Origin: Bacteroidales bacterium
GTDB lineage: Bacteria > Bacteroidota > Bacteroidia > Bacteroidales > UBA932
DNA length: 64,000 nucleotides
Assembly (NCBI GenBank): GCA_017561885.1
Contig: JAFZBF010000040.1
Coordinates: 104,686-168,685 of the forward strand
Direction: 5' to 3'
Shown here: positions 43,136 through 51,909 of the stretch, in pieces
Position numbering within the stretch: the first letter of the stretch is position 1
How the letters are laid out: the number at the start of each line of letters is the position of its first letter
Notes under the pieces: generated by a model
Told to the model about the DNA's origin: nothing
The model's database searches: none
The model's input: the letters and a program-made list of their open reading frames with translations, nothing else
Program-made: the position numbers and the translations under genes

Positions 43136-43948
43136 TTATCTGCGGCAAATTAATAAAATGAACCAGAAGGAGAGGGCGAGGCCGATGAGCAAGGCGACGA
43201 TGGATGCTTCGGCTCCGAAGACGCCGCCGGTGAGGATGTCTGGGCCGGAGATGGCGGGTCGGATCAGGGAGTCGCCGACATCACTGCCGGAGACTGCAAA
43301 TCCGAAGATGTTGCCCTCGGCGAAGTTCCAGGCCCAATGGATGCCAATGGGGAGCCAGAGGGTTCCGGAGTACTTGTAGGCAGCGCCGAGCAGAAGCCCG
43401 GCTTCGACGGCGATTGCAAATGAAGACCATAGGGTTGCTCCGGGCTGGAAAATGTGCATCAGTCCGAACAGCAGCGACGAGGCGATCAAGGCGGCAAGGA
43501 AGCCCCATTTCTCGTCGATCCAGCGGAAAAGCACGCCGCGGAAAATGATTTCTTCGCCGACGGCGACCAGCAGGAAACTGAAAAAGGCTGTGACGATGGC
43601 GGCAGCGTTGCCTGTGCCGGCAGAGTCAATCTGGTAGAGACCGGCAGCCAGCATTATCAGCACGACCACGACGAAGAATGCGAAGCCGATGCCGAGGCCT
43701 TTAAAGGTGTCGGGGGCGATGCGGCTTGGCGGGATATCCTTGGCAGGAGCTTGTTCAAACCATTTGACGAAGAGGGCGTACAGGGCTATCATTGCCACTG
43801 AAAGGGCTACGGCGGCGAGGCAGCTCACCCACGGTGTCGTGATGGAATCGGAAGCCACCATTGCCAGGCTGTACATTATAAAGGAAAAGATGAAGCTCGC
43901 TACCACCAGCAGCGACCACACCAGAACAGATTTCGACTTTATCGGCAT
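43136..43948 (-). CDS. CPBP-family intramembrane metalloprotease
   Basis: A 270-residue membrane protein with about eight helices and the CPBP (CAAX protease/bacteriocin-processing) motifs: GEEIIFRGVLFRW, FGLMHIF and IGIHWAWNF, which supply the glutamates and histidines of the site. I start at ATG 43948, before the first helix; the frame stays open further upstream through palindromic DNA. Members cut prenylated or other membrane proteins; the substrate here is unknown. A TACCTTTG promoter lies 25 bases upstream. Confidence 0.83.
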   Translation of the reverse strand: MPIKSKSVLVWSLLVVASFIFSFIMYSLAMVASDSITTPWVSCLAAVALSVAMIALYALFVKWFEQAPAKDIPPSRIAPDTFKGLGIGFAFFVVVVLIMLAAGLYQIDSAGTGNAAAIVTAFFSFLLVAVGEEIIFRGVLFRWIDEKWGFLAALIASSLLFGLMHIFQPGATLWSSFAIAVEAGLLLGAAYKYSGTLWLPIGIHWAWNFAEGNIFGFAVSGSDVGDSLIRPAISGPDILTGGVFGAEASIVALLIGLALSFWFILLICRR

Positions 43949-43972
43949 ATATTCAGAATAGATGTTTGAGGT

Positions 43973-43980
43973 CAAAGGTA
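43973..43980 (-). promoter_or_regulatory. -7 promoter element for the CPBP protease gene
   Basis: On the minus strand TACCTTTG matches TAnnTTTG, 24 bases before ATG 43948. It supports the shorter start chosen for that gene. Confidence 0.55.
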
Positions 43981-44025
43981 CAACTCGGATGGAATGGTGG
44001 CAAAAAAACATGGAGGGTTTTGGGC

Positions 44026-44090
44026 GGGTTATCCTCGAAGGCAAAGCGAGCCGTTAGGTGGAGCTCGCTGCAGCCTTCGGGAGATAACCC
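44026..44090. repeat. Palindromic element 1 (CCTCG arm on the left)
   Basis: A 65-bp imperfect palindrome. Left arm GGGTTATCCTCGAAGGC; right arm, read from the other strand, GGGTTATCTCCCGAAGGC; inner GCGAGC/GCTCGC pair. The arms differ at one constant place, CCTCG against CTCCCG, which would leave a bulge. Confidence 0.8.
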
Positions 44091-44150
44091 TGTCTCCACC
44101 GCCGGTCGCAAGTGTGTCCAGCCATCATGGCAGCGATCCGTACAAATGCA

Positions 44151-44217
44151 GAACTTATCCTCGCCCGGCAAAAGGGAGCCATTTGGCAGAGCTCCCTGCC
44201 GGGCGGGAGATAAGTTC
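44151..44217. repeat. Palindromic element 2 (CCTCG arm on the left)
   Basis: A 67-bp palindrome, same orientation as element 1. Left arm GAACTTATCCTCGCCCGGC; right arm from the other strand GAACTTATCTCCCGCCCGGC; inner AGGGAGC/GCTCCCT pair. It lies 60 bp after element 1. Confidence 0.8.
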
Positions 44218-44377
44218 GGTGATGATGCTTGTCTCGCCATGCTCCCTGGCTGCGAACCGCAAATTCACATTATGACACAACATGCTTCATAGGGCTCATA
44301 AGACCAATCAGTTGCATCCGTGAAAAACATTTTCGAAAAAAGAGTTGTTCCAGGCACTTCTGGAGGCGATAAAGACA

Positions 44378-44531
44378 CAACCCAACTTTCACGGATACGC
44401 ACAGTCCCTTCTACAGGTATCCACAGAAGGCCTTGCCTAAATCCGAGGAGGGAAATCCTGCCACGGATTCTTGCAATGTGTCTTGCATGGCACTGTGGGG
44501 CATGTTCGTATCATCCGTGAAAGTTGTGTTG
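44378..44531. repeat. 19-bp inverted repeat pair between the palindromes
   Basis: CAACCCAACTTTCACGGAT (44378-44396) and ATCCGTGAAAGTTGTGTTG (44513-44531) are reverse complements with one mismatch, enclosing about 116 bp. A further ATCCGTGAAA copy is at 44315-44324. The ends could bound a small non-autonomous element, or pair in RNA. Confidence 0.6.
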
Positions 44532-44545
44532 TGTTGATGATGAAT

Positions 44546-44612
44546 GAAGTTATCTCCAGCCAGCAAAGCGAGCTCTGCCTTACGGCTCGCTTTGTCCGGC
44601 TAGGATAACTTC
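44546..44612. repeat. Palindromic element 3 (opposite orientation)
   Basis: A 67-bp palindrome. Left arm GAAGTTATCTCCAGCC; right arm from the other strand GAAGTTATCCTAGCCGG; inner AAAGCGAGC/GCTCGCTTT pair. The CTCC arm is now on the left, so it is inverted relative to elements 1 and 2. Confidence 0.8.
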
Positions 44613-44667
44613 AACATACAAACTGAGGCCGGCCAGGCAGAATCTTCGGCGCAGCCATAGCAGCAAT

Positions 44668-44733
44668 GAACTTATCTCCCGTCCGCCAGCAGGAGATTTT
44701 TATGGTCTCCTGCTGACGTCCGAGGATAAGTTC
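44668..44733. repeat. Palindromic element 4 (opposite orientation)
   Basis: A 66-bp palindrome. Left arm GAACTTATCTCCCGTCCG; right arm from the other strand GAACTTATCCTCGGACG; inner CAGCAGGAGA/TCTCCTGCTG pair. Same orientation as element 3, 55 bp after it. Confidence 0.8.
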
Positions 44734-44984
44734 TGCCCGGACGGCTTCATGCAGGCCAGCTGCAGCATCGGAAAGAAGGCCTGAGCGGGGGCTGGCCGCC
44801 CTCGGCATGCAGAGCGGGAGGGGCCCGCCGAAGACGAGTTCTGCGAAGCAGGACGAAGTATGCGGTGGGAGGGATTGGAGTGAGCGTCAGCTCACGGAAC
44901 CCCCCGAAGGCCTTGCTTTCCGTGCAGCAGCAGTTTCCATGAGCCCGTCCGTCCCGGGAGAGACTGGTTTGCGGGGACGGATTG

Positions 44985-47027
44985 CTATTCCGCCGGAAGT
45001 TTTTCGAGAAGCTGGTAGTCGAGGAGTTTCTGCTCGAGGCTGGCGCGGAGCACGCGCACACGGACGCGGTCGCCGAGTGTGAAGGTGCGGCGGGAAGCCT
45101 TGCCGATGACCATATACTTCTCCTCGTCGAAGGTGTAGTAATCATCGGTCATCTCGCGGATCGACACCATGCCTTCGATCTTGGTCGGCTCGATTTCCAC
45201 GTAGATGCCCCACTCCGTCACGCCGCTCACAGTACCTTCGAATTCCTGGCCTATTTTGTCCTGCATATACTCGACAAGTTTGTACTTGATGCTGGCACGC
45301 TCTGCGTCGGCGGCAATCTGCTCCCTCTGAGAAGACCAGTCGCAGCATTTTTCGAAGTAGTCCTTGTCCTGGTTCTTGCCGCCCGAAGTATACATCGCCA
45401 GCAGGCGGTGCACCATCATGTCAGGATAGCGGCGGATAGGCGAAGTAAAGTGGGTGTAGTACTGGAATGCCAGCCCGTAGTGGCCGATGTTGTCAGTGCT
45501 GTAGCGCGCCCTTGCCATAGACCTCAGCGCCATGATCTGCAGGGCGTTCTCCTCCGGCTTGCCCTTGGCCTCCTTGAAGAGGTTGTTCAGGCTGCGGACG
45601 GTCTGCTTCGTGTTCTCGGTAGGGCCCATGTTGTGGCCGAAGACCTTTGCAAAGGACCGCAGCGAATTCAGCTTCTCTTCATTGGGAGTCTCGTGGATAC
45701 GGTAGACAAACGTGGGTTTCTTCAGGGTCGGCAGCTTGCGGGTGACATATTCCGCCACGCCCTTGTTGGCCAGAAGCATGAATTCCTCGATGAGCCAGTT
45801 GCTCTCGCGGGTGATTCTCTGCCCGACCTCGACAGGCCTGCCTTCTTCGTCCACCTTCACCTTCATCTCAGGTCTCTCGAAATTCACGGCGCCATGGTCG
45901 AACCGGTTTTTGCGCAGGATCGCGGCCAGGTCGTTCAGCTTGCCGATCTCGGTGGCCAGGGGACCTTCGTGCGTCTCGATGATCTGCTGGGCCTGGTCAT
46001 AGTCGAAGCGGTAGTCGGAGTTGATCACCGTGCGGCCGTACCACTCGCTGAGGACCTTGGCTTTGTCATCCAGTTCGAAGATTGCTGCATAACAGAGCTT
46101 GTCCTCGTGGGGGCGCAGCGAGCAGAGCTTGTTGCTGAGATTCTCCGGCAGCATCGGCACCGTGCGGTCCACAAGGTAGACGGATGTGGCGCGGTTGTAG
46201 GCCTCCTTGTCCACTATGTCGCCGGGCTTTACGTAGAACGTCACGTCGGCGATGTGGATGCCGACCTCATAGCGGCCTTCGTCCAGCTGTATGAATGATA
46301 TGGCATCGTCGAAATCCTTGGCGTCGGCAGGGTCGATGGTGAAGGTAGTGACCTTGCGGTAGTCCTTGCGCCGCGAGATTTCGGCATTCGTGATAGCGTC
46401 GGATATCTTGTCGGCAGCCTGGCTGACCTCCGGCTCGAAGCGGTACGGCAACTCGAACTCGGCCAGGATGGCGTGCATCTCGGTGTCGTTCTTGCCGGAT
46501 TCGCCCAGCACGTCCACGATCTTGCCGACGGGTTCCATGCTCTTGCGCGGCCAGTCGGTCACCACTACAGCCACCTTCACTCCGTTCTCAGCCTTGATGC
46601 CGCCGATGGTGGGCAGGCTGTCGGGACCGTCCATGGGGATGCGGATGTCATAGGGCATGCGGGCGCTCTCGATGATGGCCCAGGCCTGGTTGCCGCGGAC
46701 AGTGAGGATGCCGATGTGGGGCCGCTTGCTGCGCTCCAGAATCTTCACCACTTCGCCTTCCTGACGGCGGGTGTCAGCGCGTTTCTTGGTGACCACCACC
46801 TTCACGCGGTCGCCGTTCAGCGCTCCGCGGAGCTTGTTCTGGCTTACGAATATGTCGTTGTCGCTGCCTTCGATCACAACAAATCCGAATCCGTCGCGGG
46901 ACAGGCTCACCACTCCTTCAAGCTCTTCCTGGCTTTTGCTGTGGCGTCCCTTGACGCTCAGGCGAGGGGCGGACATTTTTCTGCTGTGTTCCTTCTGCTG
47001 TTTGCGGAGTTTTACTTTTTTCGACAT
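44985..47027 (-). CDS. rnr: Ribonuclease R
   Basis: A 680-residue RNase II/R family 3'-5' exoribonuclease. After a basic N-terminus come cold-shock domains (GFGFVVIEGSDNDIFVSQNKLRGALNGD), the RNB catalytic domain with TIDPADAKDFDDAISF (metal-binding aspartates, near residue 240) and FTSPIRRYPDMMVHRLL, and a C-terminal S1 domain (GTVSGVTEWGIYVEIEP). It degrades structured RNA. The length is slightly below that of well-studied relatives but no domain is missing. Confidence 0.95.
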   Translation of the reverse strand: MSKKVKLRKQQKEHSRKMSAPRLSVKGRHSKSQEELEGVVSLSRDGFGFVVIEGSDNDIFVSQNKLRGALNGDRVKVVVTKKRADTRRQEGEVVKILERSKRPHIGILTVRGNQAWAIIESARMPYDIRIPMDGPDSLPTIGGIKAENGVKVAVVVTDWPRKSMEPVGKIVDVLGESGKNDTEMHAILAEFELPYRFEPEVSQAADKISDAITNAEISRRKDYRKVTTFTIDPADAKDFDDAISFIQLDEGRYEVGIHIADVTFYVKPGDIVDKEAYNRATSVYLVDRTVPMLPENLSNKLCSLRPHEDKLCYAAIFELDDKAKVLSEWYGRTVINSDYRFDYDQAQQIIETHEGPLATEIGKLNDLAAILRKNRFDHGAVNFERPEMKVKVDEEGRPVEVGQRITRESNWLIEEFMLLANKGVAEYVTRKLPTLKKPTFVYRIHETPNEEKLNSLRSFAKVFGHNMGPTENTKQTVRSLNNLFKEAKGKPEENALQIMALRSMARARYSTDNIGHYGLAFQYYTHFTSPIRRYPDMMVHRLLAMYTSGGKNQDKDYFEKCCDWSSQREQIAADAERASIKYKLVEYMQDKIGQEFEGTVSGVTEWGIYVEIEPTKIEGMVSIREMTDDYYTFDEEKYMVIGKASRRTFTLGDRVRVRVLRASLEQKLLDYQLLEKLPAE

Positions 47028-47086
47028 ACTCTCACTTTTAAGAATATCCCTATTATCGGGGATGAAAACTTAAACTTATTTTCCGT

Positions 47087-47094
47087 AAATTTGC
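47087..47094 (+). promoter_or_regulatory. -7 promoter element for gpmI
   Basis: TAAATTTG fits TAnnTTTG, 33 bases before the gpmI start codon, in the short divergent spacer between rnr and gpmI. Confidence 0.6.
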
Positions 47095-47127
47095 ATTTGA
47101 ATGCTTAAGACAAATATAACTTAAAAT

Positions 47128-48651
47128 ATGGACAAAAAAGTATTGTTGATGATTCTTGACGGCTGGGGCGAAGGCAAGCACGACCACAGCAATGCCATAT
47201 ATACCCAGGGTCAACCTCATATAGACGCTCTGCGCGCAAAATATCCTTTTTCTCACCTTATGGCCTGCGGCGAGGACGTAGGTCTTCCGGACGGCCAGAT
47301 GGGAAATTCCGAGGTGGGACACCTCAATATCGGCGGCGGCCGCATCGTATATCAGGACCTGGTGAAGATCAACCGGGCCTGCGCATCGCACACGCTTCTC
47401 GAGAACAAGGAGATCGCTGCAGTTTATGATTATGTAAAGAAGAGCGGCAAGCAGCTGCACTTCCTGGGTCTCTGCTCGCACGGCGGCGTGCACAGCTCTC
47501 TGAACCACCTCTATGAATTCCTGGCAGTGGCACAGCAGCAGGGTCTGGACAAGGTCTTCGTCCACTGCTTCATGGACGGCCGTGACTGCGACCCGCGCAG
47601 CGGACTGGGTTTCGTGGAGGAGCTGGAGCAGAAGATGGCAGAGACCACCGGCAAGGTGGCATCGGTTGTCGGCCGCTACTACGCTATGGACCGCGACAAA
47701 CGCTGGGAGCGTGTAAAGCAGGGCTACGACCTGCTGGTGTATGGCATCGGCAAGAAGGTGACTTCCGCCACTGAGGGCATCAAGGAGTCCTATGCCGAGG
47801 ACGTGACCGACGAATTCATCAAACCCATCTGTGTGGTGGGAGCTGACGGCAAACCCGTAGCCACCATCCAGGAAGGCGACGCCGTGATATTCTACAACTT
47901 CCGCAACGACCGCGCCCGCGAGATGACTACCGTGCTCACTCAGCAGGATATGCCTGAGGCGGGGATGCACACCATTCCGCTCTACTACTGCTGCCTTACT
48001 CCCTATGACGACAAGTTCACCGGTCTGCACATCCTCTTCGACAAGGAGAACGTGACCGATACCATCGGCGAAGTGGTGGCAAAGGCCGGCCGCTCGCAGC
48101 TGCGTATCGCAGAGACTGAAAAATATGCCCACGTGACCTTCTTCTTCAACGGTGGCCGCGAAGCTCCGTTCGAGAACGAGGACCGTATCCTCATCAACTC
48201 TCCGAAGGTGGCCACTTACGATCTCCAGCCCGAGATGAGCGCTCCGGAAGTCGCTGCCGCGCTGATGGCCGACCTCAAGACCGAGAAACACGACATGGTG
48301 ATCCTGAACTTCGCAAACGGTGACATGGTAGGCCACACCGGAGTATACCCGGCCATCACCAAAGCTGTCGAGACCATCGACAATCTCGTCGGCCAAGTTG
48401 TCGAGGTGGCCCGCGCCCACGGCTACAGCGTGCTCATCACAGCTGACCACGGCAATGCCGACTACGCTGTGAACCCTGACGGCAGCCCCAACACCGCCCA
48501 CTCGCTCAACCCGGTGCAGTTCATCGTGGTGGATGACGACGTCAAGAGCGTGAAGGACGGCCGCCTTGCCGATATCGCCCCGACAATGCTCCGCCTGATG
48601 GGCATCCCTCAGCCGGCTGACATGACTGGCGAATGCTTGATTGAACTTTAA
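47128..48651 (+). CDS. gpmI: Cofactor-independent phosphoglycerate mutase
   Basis: A 507-residue BPG-independent mutase of the alkaline phosphatase superfamily. MILDGWG supplies a manganese aspartate, [14 protein letters not shown] the phosphoserine that takes the phosphate (Ser near 63), [11 protein letters not shown] the substrate site, and [10 protein letters not shown] late metal ligands. It interconverts 3- and 2-phosphoglycerate in glycolysis. Its own promoter is seen; a GlsB-like gene follows after 18 bases. Confidence 0.96.
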   Translation: MDKKVLLMILDGWGEGKHDHSNAIYTQGQPHIDALRAKYPFSHLMACGEDVGLPDGQMGNSEVGHLNIGGGRIVYQDLVKINRACASHTLLENKEIAAVYDYVKKSGKQLHFLGLCSHGGVHSSLNHLYEFLAVAQQQGLDKVFVHCFMDGRDCDPRSGLGFVEELEQKMAETTGKVASVVGRYYAMDRDKRWERVKQGYDLLVYGIGKKVTSATEGIKESYAEDVTDEFIKPICVVGADGKPVATIQEGDAVIFYNFRNDRAREMTTVLTQQDMPEAGMHTIPLYYCCLTPYDDKFTGLHILFDKENVTDTIGEVVAKAGRSQLRIAETEKYAHVTFFFNGGREAPFENEDRILINSPKVATYDLQPEMSAPEVAAALMADLKTEKHDMVILNFANGDMVGHTGVYPAITKAVETIDNLVGQVVEVARAHGYSVLITADHGNADYAVNPDGSPNTAHSLNPVQFIVVDDDVKSVKDGRLADIAPTMLRLMGIPQPADMTGECLIEL

Positions 48652-48669
48652 CCCTAAACTTTTTATATT

Positions 48670-48924
48670 ATGGATCTTACAGCTCTTATCATTACACTCC
48701 TCATCGGAGCGGTTGCAGGCTGGCTCGCCGGCGTTCTTTTCAAAGGTTTCGGCTTTGGCTTGCTCGGTAACATCATCATTGGTCTCATCGGCGGTTTCAT
48801 CGGTGGTAACCTCCTGAACTGGCTTGGCGTATCATTCGGTGCAACTGTCATCGGACAGATCCTCACCGCAGTTGTAGGTGCAGTCCTCCTGCTCTGGATC
48901 ATTTCACTCTTCAAGAAGAAATAA
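48670..48924 (+). CDS. GlsB/YeaQ/YmgE-family small membrane protein
   Basis: An 84-residue protein made of three hydrophobic, glycine-rich helices (ALIITLLIGAVAGWLAGVLF, GLLGNIIIGLIGGFIGGNLL, TVIGQILTAVVGAVLLLWI) ending FKKK. This is the transglycosylase-associated/stress-response membrane family (PF04226); despite that name no enzymatic activity is established. It follows gpmI closely and is ended by a terminator. Confidence 0.87.
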   Translation: MDLTALIITLLIGAVAGWLAGVLFKGFGFGLLGNIIIGLIGGFIGGNLLNWLGVSFGATVIGQILTAVVGAVLLLWIISLFKKK

Positions 48925-48947
48925 CAGCTTCACGCTTCATTACATGG

Positions 48948-48976
48948 AGGGCGGCAGCAATGTCGCCCTTTTTTTA
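48948..48976 (+). terminator. Rho-independent terminator after the GlsB-like gene
   Basis: AGGGCG and CGCCCT enclose a 10-base loop, followed by a run of T (TTTTTTT). The T-run contains the stop codon of the convergent recO gene. Confidence 0.75.
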
Positions 48977-49651
48977 TCTGTAGAGGTCGTGAAGGACGTC
49001 GAGGGAGCGGAGGTGGAGGTTCATACCGAGATGGTACGAGATGTAGCGGGTGATCTGCTCGCAGAAGTCGCGGCGGCGGCTGCCGGTGAGGGGGATGGCC
49101 ATCGCGTCTGTGAAATCGGCGGCTGTAAGCTGGCGGAGGAGGGCCAGGTTATCGGCACGCAGGAGGTCGCAGCCGTCGAAGAGGCCTTCGCTGGTGGGAC
49201 CGAAGCCCATCACGGTGCAGAATCCGGCAAGGAACCACAGGTGGAAGTTCGCGGTGTCTTCCCCGATTGCATCCAGCCGGGCGATGGCCTGGCAGAGCCA
49301 GTTGAAGAGGCGCTCGTCGCAGTTCTGTTCAACGACGGTGCGGTAGAGGAGTTCGCTGATGAAGAGGGCGATGGAGTTCTTGTCGACATCGCTGCGGAGG
49401 GAGTCGAGCTGCAGACAGGGTTCGTATTCTTTGATAACGGCGAGGCTGCTGCGGGGATTGGAGACGGAGACGATGTCGAGGACGGCGAGGTTGTGGAAGC
49501 TTCCGACGGACACACGGGAACTGCGGCCGGCGCCCCGGAGCAGGTAGCTGCAGCGTCCGCTGACGGAATCTATCGTATGCACTACCAGCGAGGAATCACC
49601 GTACTTGGTGAGGTGAAGCACTACTATTCGGGAAGATTGCGTAAGTGACAT
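48974..49651 (-). CDS. recO: DNA repair protein RecO
   Basis: A 225-residue RecO. The N-terminal OB fold (RIVVLHLTKYGDSSLVVHTIDSVSGRCSYLLRG, 8-40) binds DNA; the helical part follows (LFISELLYRTVVEQNCDERLFNWL, HLWFLAGFCTVMGFGP). It helps load RecA on gaps with RecR. The four-cysteine zinc site of some RecO proteins is not evident. It overlaps the 3' end of rdgB by 28 bases, so the two are probably one transcript. Confidence 0.9.
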   Translation of the reverse strand: MSLTQSSRIVVLHLTKYGDSSLVVHTIDSVSGRCSYLLRGAGRSSRVSVGSFHNLAVLDIVSVSNPRSSLAVIKEYEPCLQLDSLRSDVDKNSIALFISELLYRTVVEQNCDERLFNWLCQAIARLDAIGEDTANFHLWFLAGFCTVMGFGPTSEGLFDGCDLLRADNLALLRQLTAADFTDAMAIPLTGSRRRDFCEQITRYISYHLGMNLHLRSLDVLHDLYR

Positions 49652-50226
49652 ACCAGCATATCCAGCGCCCGGCCTCGGTGGGAGATTGCATTTTTCTCTT
49701 CGAGGGTGAGCATCGCCATTGTCTTTTCCATTCCTTCGGGGACGAATACCGGGTCGTAGCCGAAGCCGAGTTCGCCCTGTGGCTCAAGGGAGATATGCCC
49801 TTCGCAGATGCCTTCGAACACGGTCAACTCACCTTTCTCAATGAGCGCTATGCAGCAACGGAACCGGGCGGTGCGTTCGGCGAACGGAATGCCTTCCAGC
49901 TCGCGGAGCAGTTTCTGCACGTTGCGGACCGGATTCTTGGGCTCGCCCGCGTATCTTGCGGAGAAAACGCCGGGGGCTCCGTCGAGCACGTCCACTTCAA
50001 GCCCGGTGTCATCTGCGAAGCAGTCCTTGCCGAACATATCCCATATGAACTGTGCCTTTTCGATAGCGTTTTCGCGGATCGTGAGATGTGTTTCGGGCAC
50101 GTCATTTGTATATCCCAAGTCCGCCGGAAGCACGATTGTGAAGCCTTCTCCCAGCTTGTCGGCGGCTTCTATGAGTTTGTTGCGGTTGGCGGTCGCGAAG
50201 ACCAGTGTTTTTCCGGTTTCAGCCAT
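49624..50226 (-). CDS. rdgB: Non-canonical purine NTP pyrophosphatase (RdgB/HAM1)
   Basis: A 200-residue Ham1-family enzyme. FATANRNKLIEA (9-20), FADDTGLEVDVLDGAPGVFSARYAG and FGYDPVFVPEG are the family motifs for triphosphate and metal binding. It removes dITP, XTP and similar damaged nucleotides. A TATCTTTG promoter element is found 17 bases upstream, in a spacer shared with the divergent S41 protease gene. Confidence 0.95.
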   Translation of the reverse strand: MAETGKTLVFATANRNKLIEAADKLGEGFTIVLPADLGYTNDVPETHLTIRENAIEKAQFIWDMFGKDCFADDTGLEVDVLDGAPGVFSARYAGEPKNPVRNVQKLLRELEGIPFAERTARFRCCIALIEKGELTVFEGICEGHISLEPQGELGFGYDPVFVPEGMEKTMAMLTLEEKNAISHRGRALDMLVCHLRNLPE

Positions 50227-50242
50227 AACGATTTTAATTGCT

Positions 50243-50250
50243 CAAAGATA
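50243..50250 (-). promoter_or_regulatory. -7 promoter element for rdgB-recO
   Basis: Minus-strand TATCTTTG, 16 bases before the rdgB ATG. It lies within the -33/-7 span of the divergent S41 promoter, so the two probably compete. Confidence 0.55.
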
Positions 50251-50261
50251 AAAAGAAAGCT

Positions 50262-50269
50262 TAATTTTG
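50262..50269 (+). promoter_or_regulatory. -7 promoter element for the S41 protease gene
   Basis: TAATTTTG fits TAnnTTTG; a TTG at 50238-50240 lies 21 bases upstream at the usual -33 distance. The ATG at 50281 follows after 11 bases. Confidence 0.6.
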
Positions 50270-50280
50270 TAGACATAATT

Positions 50281-51891
50281 ATGACCGGTATGAAGAAGAT
50301 AACTGCGTTTTTCATAATGCTGACACTGTCGGTGACAGCGCTTGCCCAGTCGCAGGATTTTACGCTCGGACAGAGCCTTGAGATACAGAATTCGATATTG
50401 CGCCATCTCGCACGGAACTATGTGGATTCTCTGGAATTCGACAAGATGATGAAGGCCGGCATCGATGCGATGCTCGGATATATCGATCCCTATACTATGT
50501 ATTTCCCGGAGGAAGAGGACGAGAGCGTGCAGATGATGACAACCGGAATGTACGGCGGCGTGGGAGCAGTCATCCGCAAACGTGTCGGCGGCGGAGTCGT
50601 GATCAACGAACCGTATCCCGATTCACCCATAGCGAAAGCCGGACTGGTGCCTGGCGACACCATCATCGCGATCAACGATGTACCGGTGTTCGACGAGACC
50701 TCAGAGCAGAGCTCCAGCAGGATGAAGGGCCAGCCCAACACTGACGTGAAGTTCAAGGTGATCAAAGGCGGGACTCGCGACACCATCGACGTGGTCGTAA
50801 CCCGCGAGACCATCCACCGTTCGGACGTGGAATACAGCGGCATCATCAGGGATTCCATAGGATATATCCAGACGTCCGGCTTCACCCAGGGCGTGAGCGA
50901 CGAGCTGAGGCAGATAGTGAAAGACCTCAAGGCCCGGGGAGCGAAGAGGCTGGTGCTCGATCTGCGCGGCAACGGCGGCGGACTGATGGAGGAGGCCATC
51001 GAGATTCTTTCGATATTCGTGCCGCAGGGCACCATGGTAGTTTCGTCGAAGGGCCGGATGGCAGGACAGAACCACGAGTACCGCACCAAGGGAGTACCCG
51101 TTGACACTCTCATCCCGCTGATGATAATGGTGGACAGCGGTTCGGCTTCGGCTTCGGAAATTGTGGCAGGCGCAGTGCAGGATCTTGACAGAGGCGTGAT
51201 CGCCGGTGCAAAGACCTACGGCAAGGGCCTGATACAGACCATTCTCCCCACAGCATACAACGGCACGGTGAAGATTACCACCGGAAAATACTATACCCCT
51301 AGCGGTCGCTGCGTTCAGGCAATCGACTACAGCCACCGCAATGCCGACGGCAGTGTGGGTGCGATTCCGGACTCTCTGACAAGTGAGTTCCGCACCAAGA
51401 ACGGCCGTATAGTGAAAGACGGCGGCGGAATTACTCCTGACATCAAGGTGGAGAGCCATATATACAGCCGGCCGACGGTGTCGCTGGTGTACAACGGCAT
51501 CCTCGACGACTATGCGGTGAAGTACCGCACCCAGCACGCCCAGATTGCCCCGGTGGAGCAATTCAGGCTCACCGACGCAGAGTTCGAGGACTTCATCAGC
51601 TATGCCTGTGACCAGGAGTTCGACTACCGCAGCGGCATCCAGGCCCAGACGGAGCAGCTCAAGAGGGTTGCCGAGCAGGACGGACTGTACGATATGTTCA
51701 AGGATGAGATAGACGCTCTCGTATCGAAGATGCAGATGGACAAAGCCGACGTGCTCCGCAGCAAGAAGGACGAAATCCTGCCTCTGCTGGAGAACGAAGT
51801 TGCGGTCCGCTACTATTTCTATCCGGCCGGTCCGGCAGTCAATCTGAAGTACGACGAACAACTGGACAAATGTCTGGACAATTGGAAATAA
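50281..51891 (+). CDS. S41-family C-terminal processing peptidase (CtpA-like)
   Basis: A 536-residue exported serine protease. Signal peptide 1-22 (LTLSVTALAQ), a PDZ domain (about 85-165, YGGVGAVIRKRVGGGVVI, AKAGLVPGDTIIAIND), and the S41 catalytic domain with the Ser-Lys dyad Ser290 (GSASASEI) and Lys315 (TYGKGL). Such enzymes trim periplasmic or lipoproteins. ATG 50281 or 50290 both keep the signal peptide; upstream open frame overlapping rdgB is not used, as the promoter at 50262 shows. Confidence 0.93.
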   Translation: MTGMKKITAFFIMLTLSVTALAQSQDFTLGQSLEIQNSILRHLARNYVDSLEFDKMMKAGIDAMLGYIDPYTMYFPEEEDESVQMMTTGMYGGVGAVIRKRVGGGVVINEPYPDSPIAKAGLVPGDTIIAINDVPVFDETSEQSSSRMKGQPNTDVKFKVIKGGTRDTIDVVVTRETIHRSDVEYSGIIRDSIGYIQTSGFTQGVSDELRQIVKDLKARGAKRLVLDLRGNGGGLMEEAIEILSIFVPQGTMVVSSKGRMAGQNHEYRTKGVPVDTLIPLMIMVDSGSASASEIVAGAVQDLDRGVIAGAKTYGKGLIQTILPTAYNGTVKITTGKYYTPSGRCVQAIDYSHRNADGSVGAIPDSLTSEFRTKNGRIVKDGGGITPDIKVESHIYSRPTVSLVYNGILDDYAVKYRTQHAQIAPVEQFRLTDAEFEDFISYACDQEFDYRSGIQAQTEQLKRVAEQDGLYDMFKDEIDALVSKMQMDKADVLRSKKDEILPLLENEVAVRYYFYPAGPAVNLKYDEQLDKCLDNWK

Positions 51892-51896
51892 ATCCG

Positions 51897-51904
51897 TATA
51901 TTTG
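51897..51904 (+). promoter_or_regulatory. -7 promoter element directly before aroB
   Basis: TATATTTG fits TAnnTTTG and ends five bases before the aroB ATG, so a transcript from it would have almost no leader. No strong -33 element is seen; aroB may also be read from the S41 gene. Confidence 0.45.
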
Positions 51905-51909
51905 ACTAA

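Larger units (their letters stand above)
43981..44984. other. Gene-free region with a palindromic repeat array
   Basis: About 1 kb between the promoter of the CPBP gene and the end of rnr holds no convincing gene. It contains four related palindromes (listed separately), a 19-bp inverted repeat pair, and a 6-bp-stem hairpin at 44880-44895 (GTGAGC GTCA GCTCAC). Open frames here are short and have no family features. Being downstream of rnr, part of it may be transcribed as its 3' end. Confidence 0.7.

Noticed and set aside
44026..44733. Integron attC sites or a cassette array
   Set aside because: The palindromes lack the RYYYAAC...GTTRRRY order of attC ends, no integrase is seen, and no cassette genes lie between them.
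44807..45082. Small gene next to rnr
   Set aside because: Its translation is low in hydrophobic structure, overlaps the rnr 3' end and has no recognisable start signal or family.
47053..48501. Long open frame antisense to gpmI
   Set aside because: Same reason: gpmI is fully conserved on the other strand and has the promoter.
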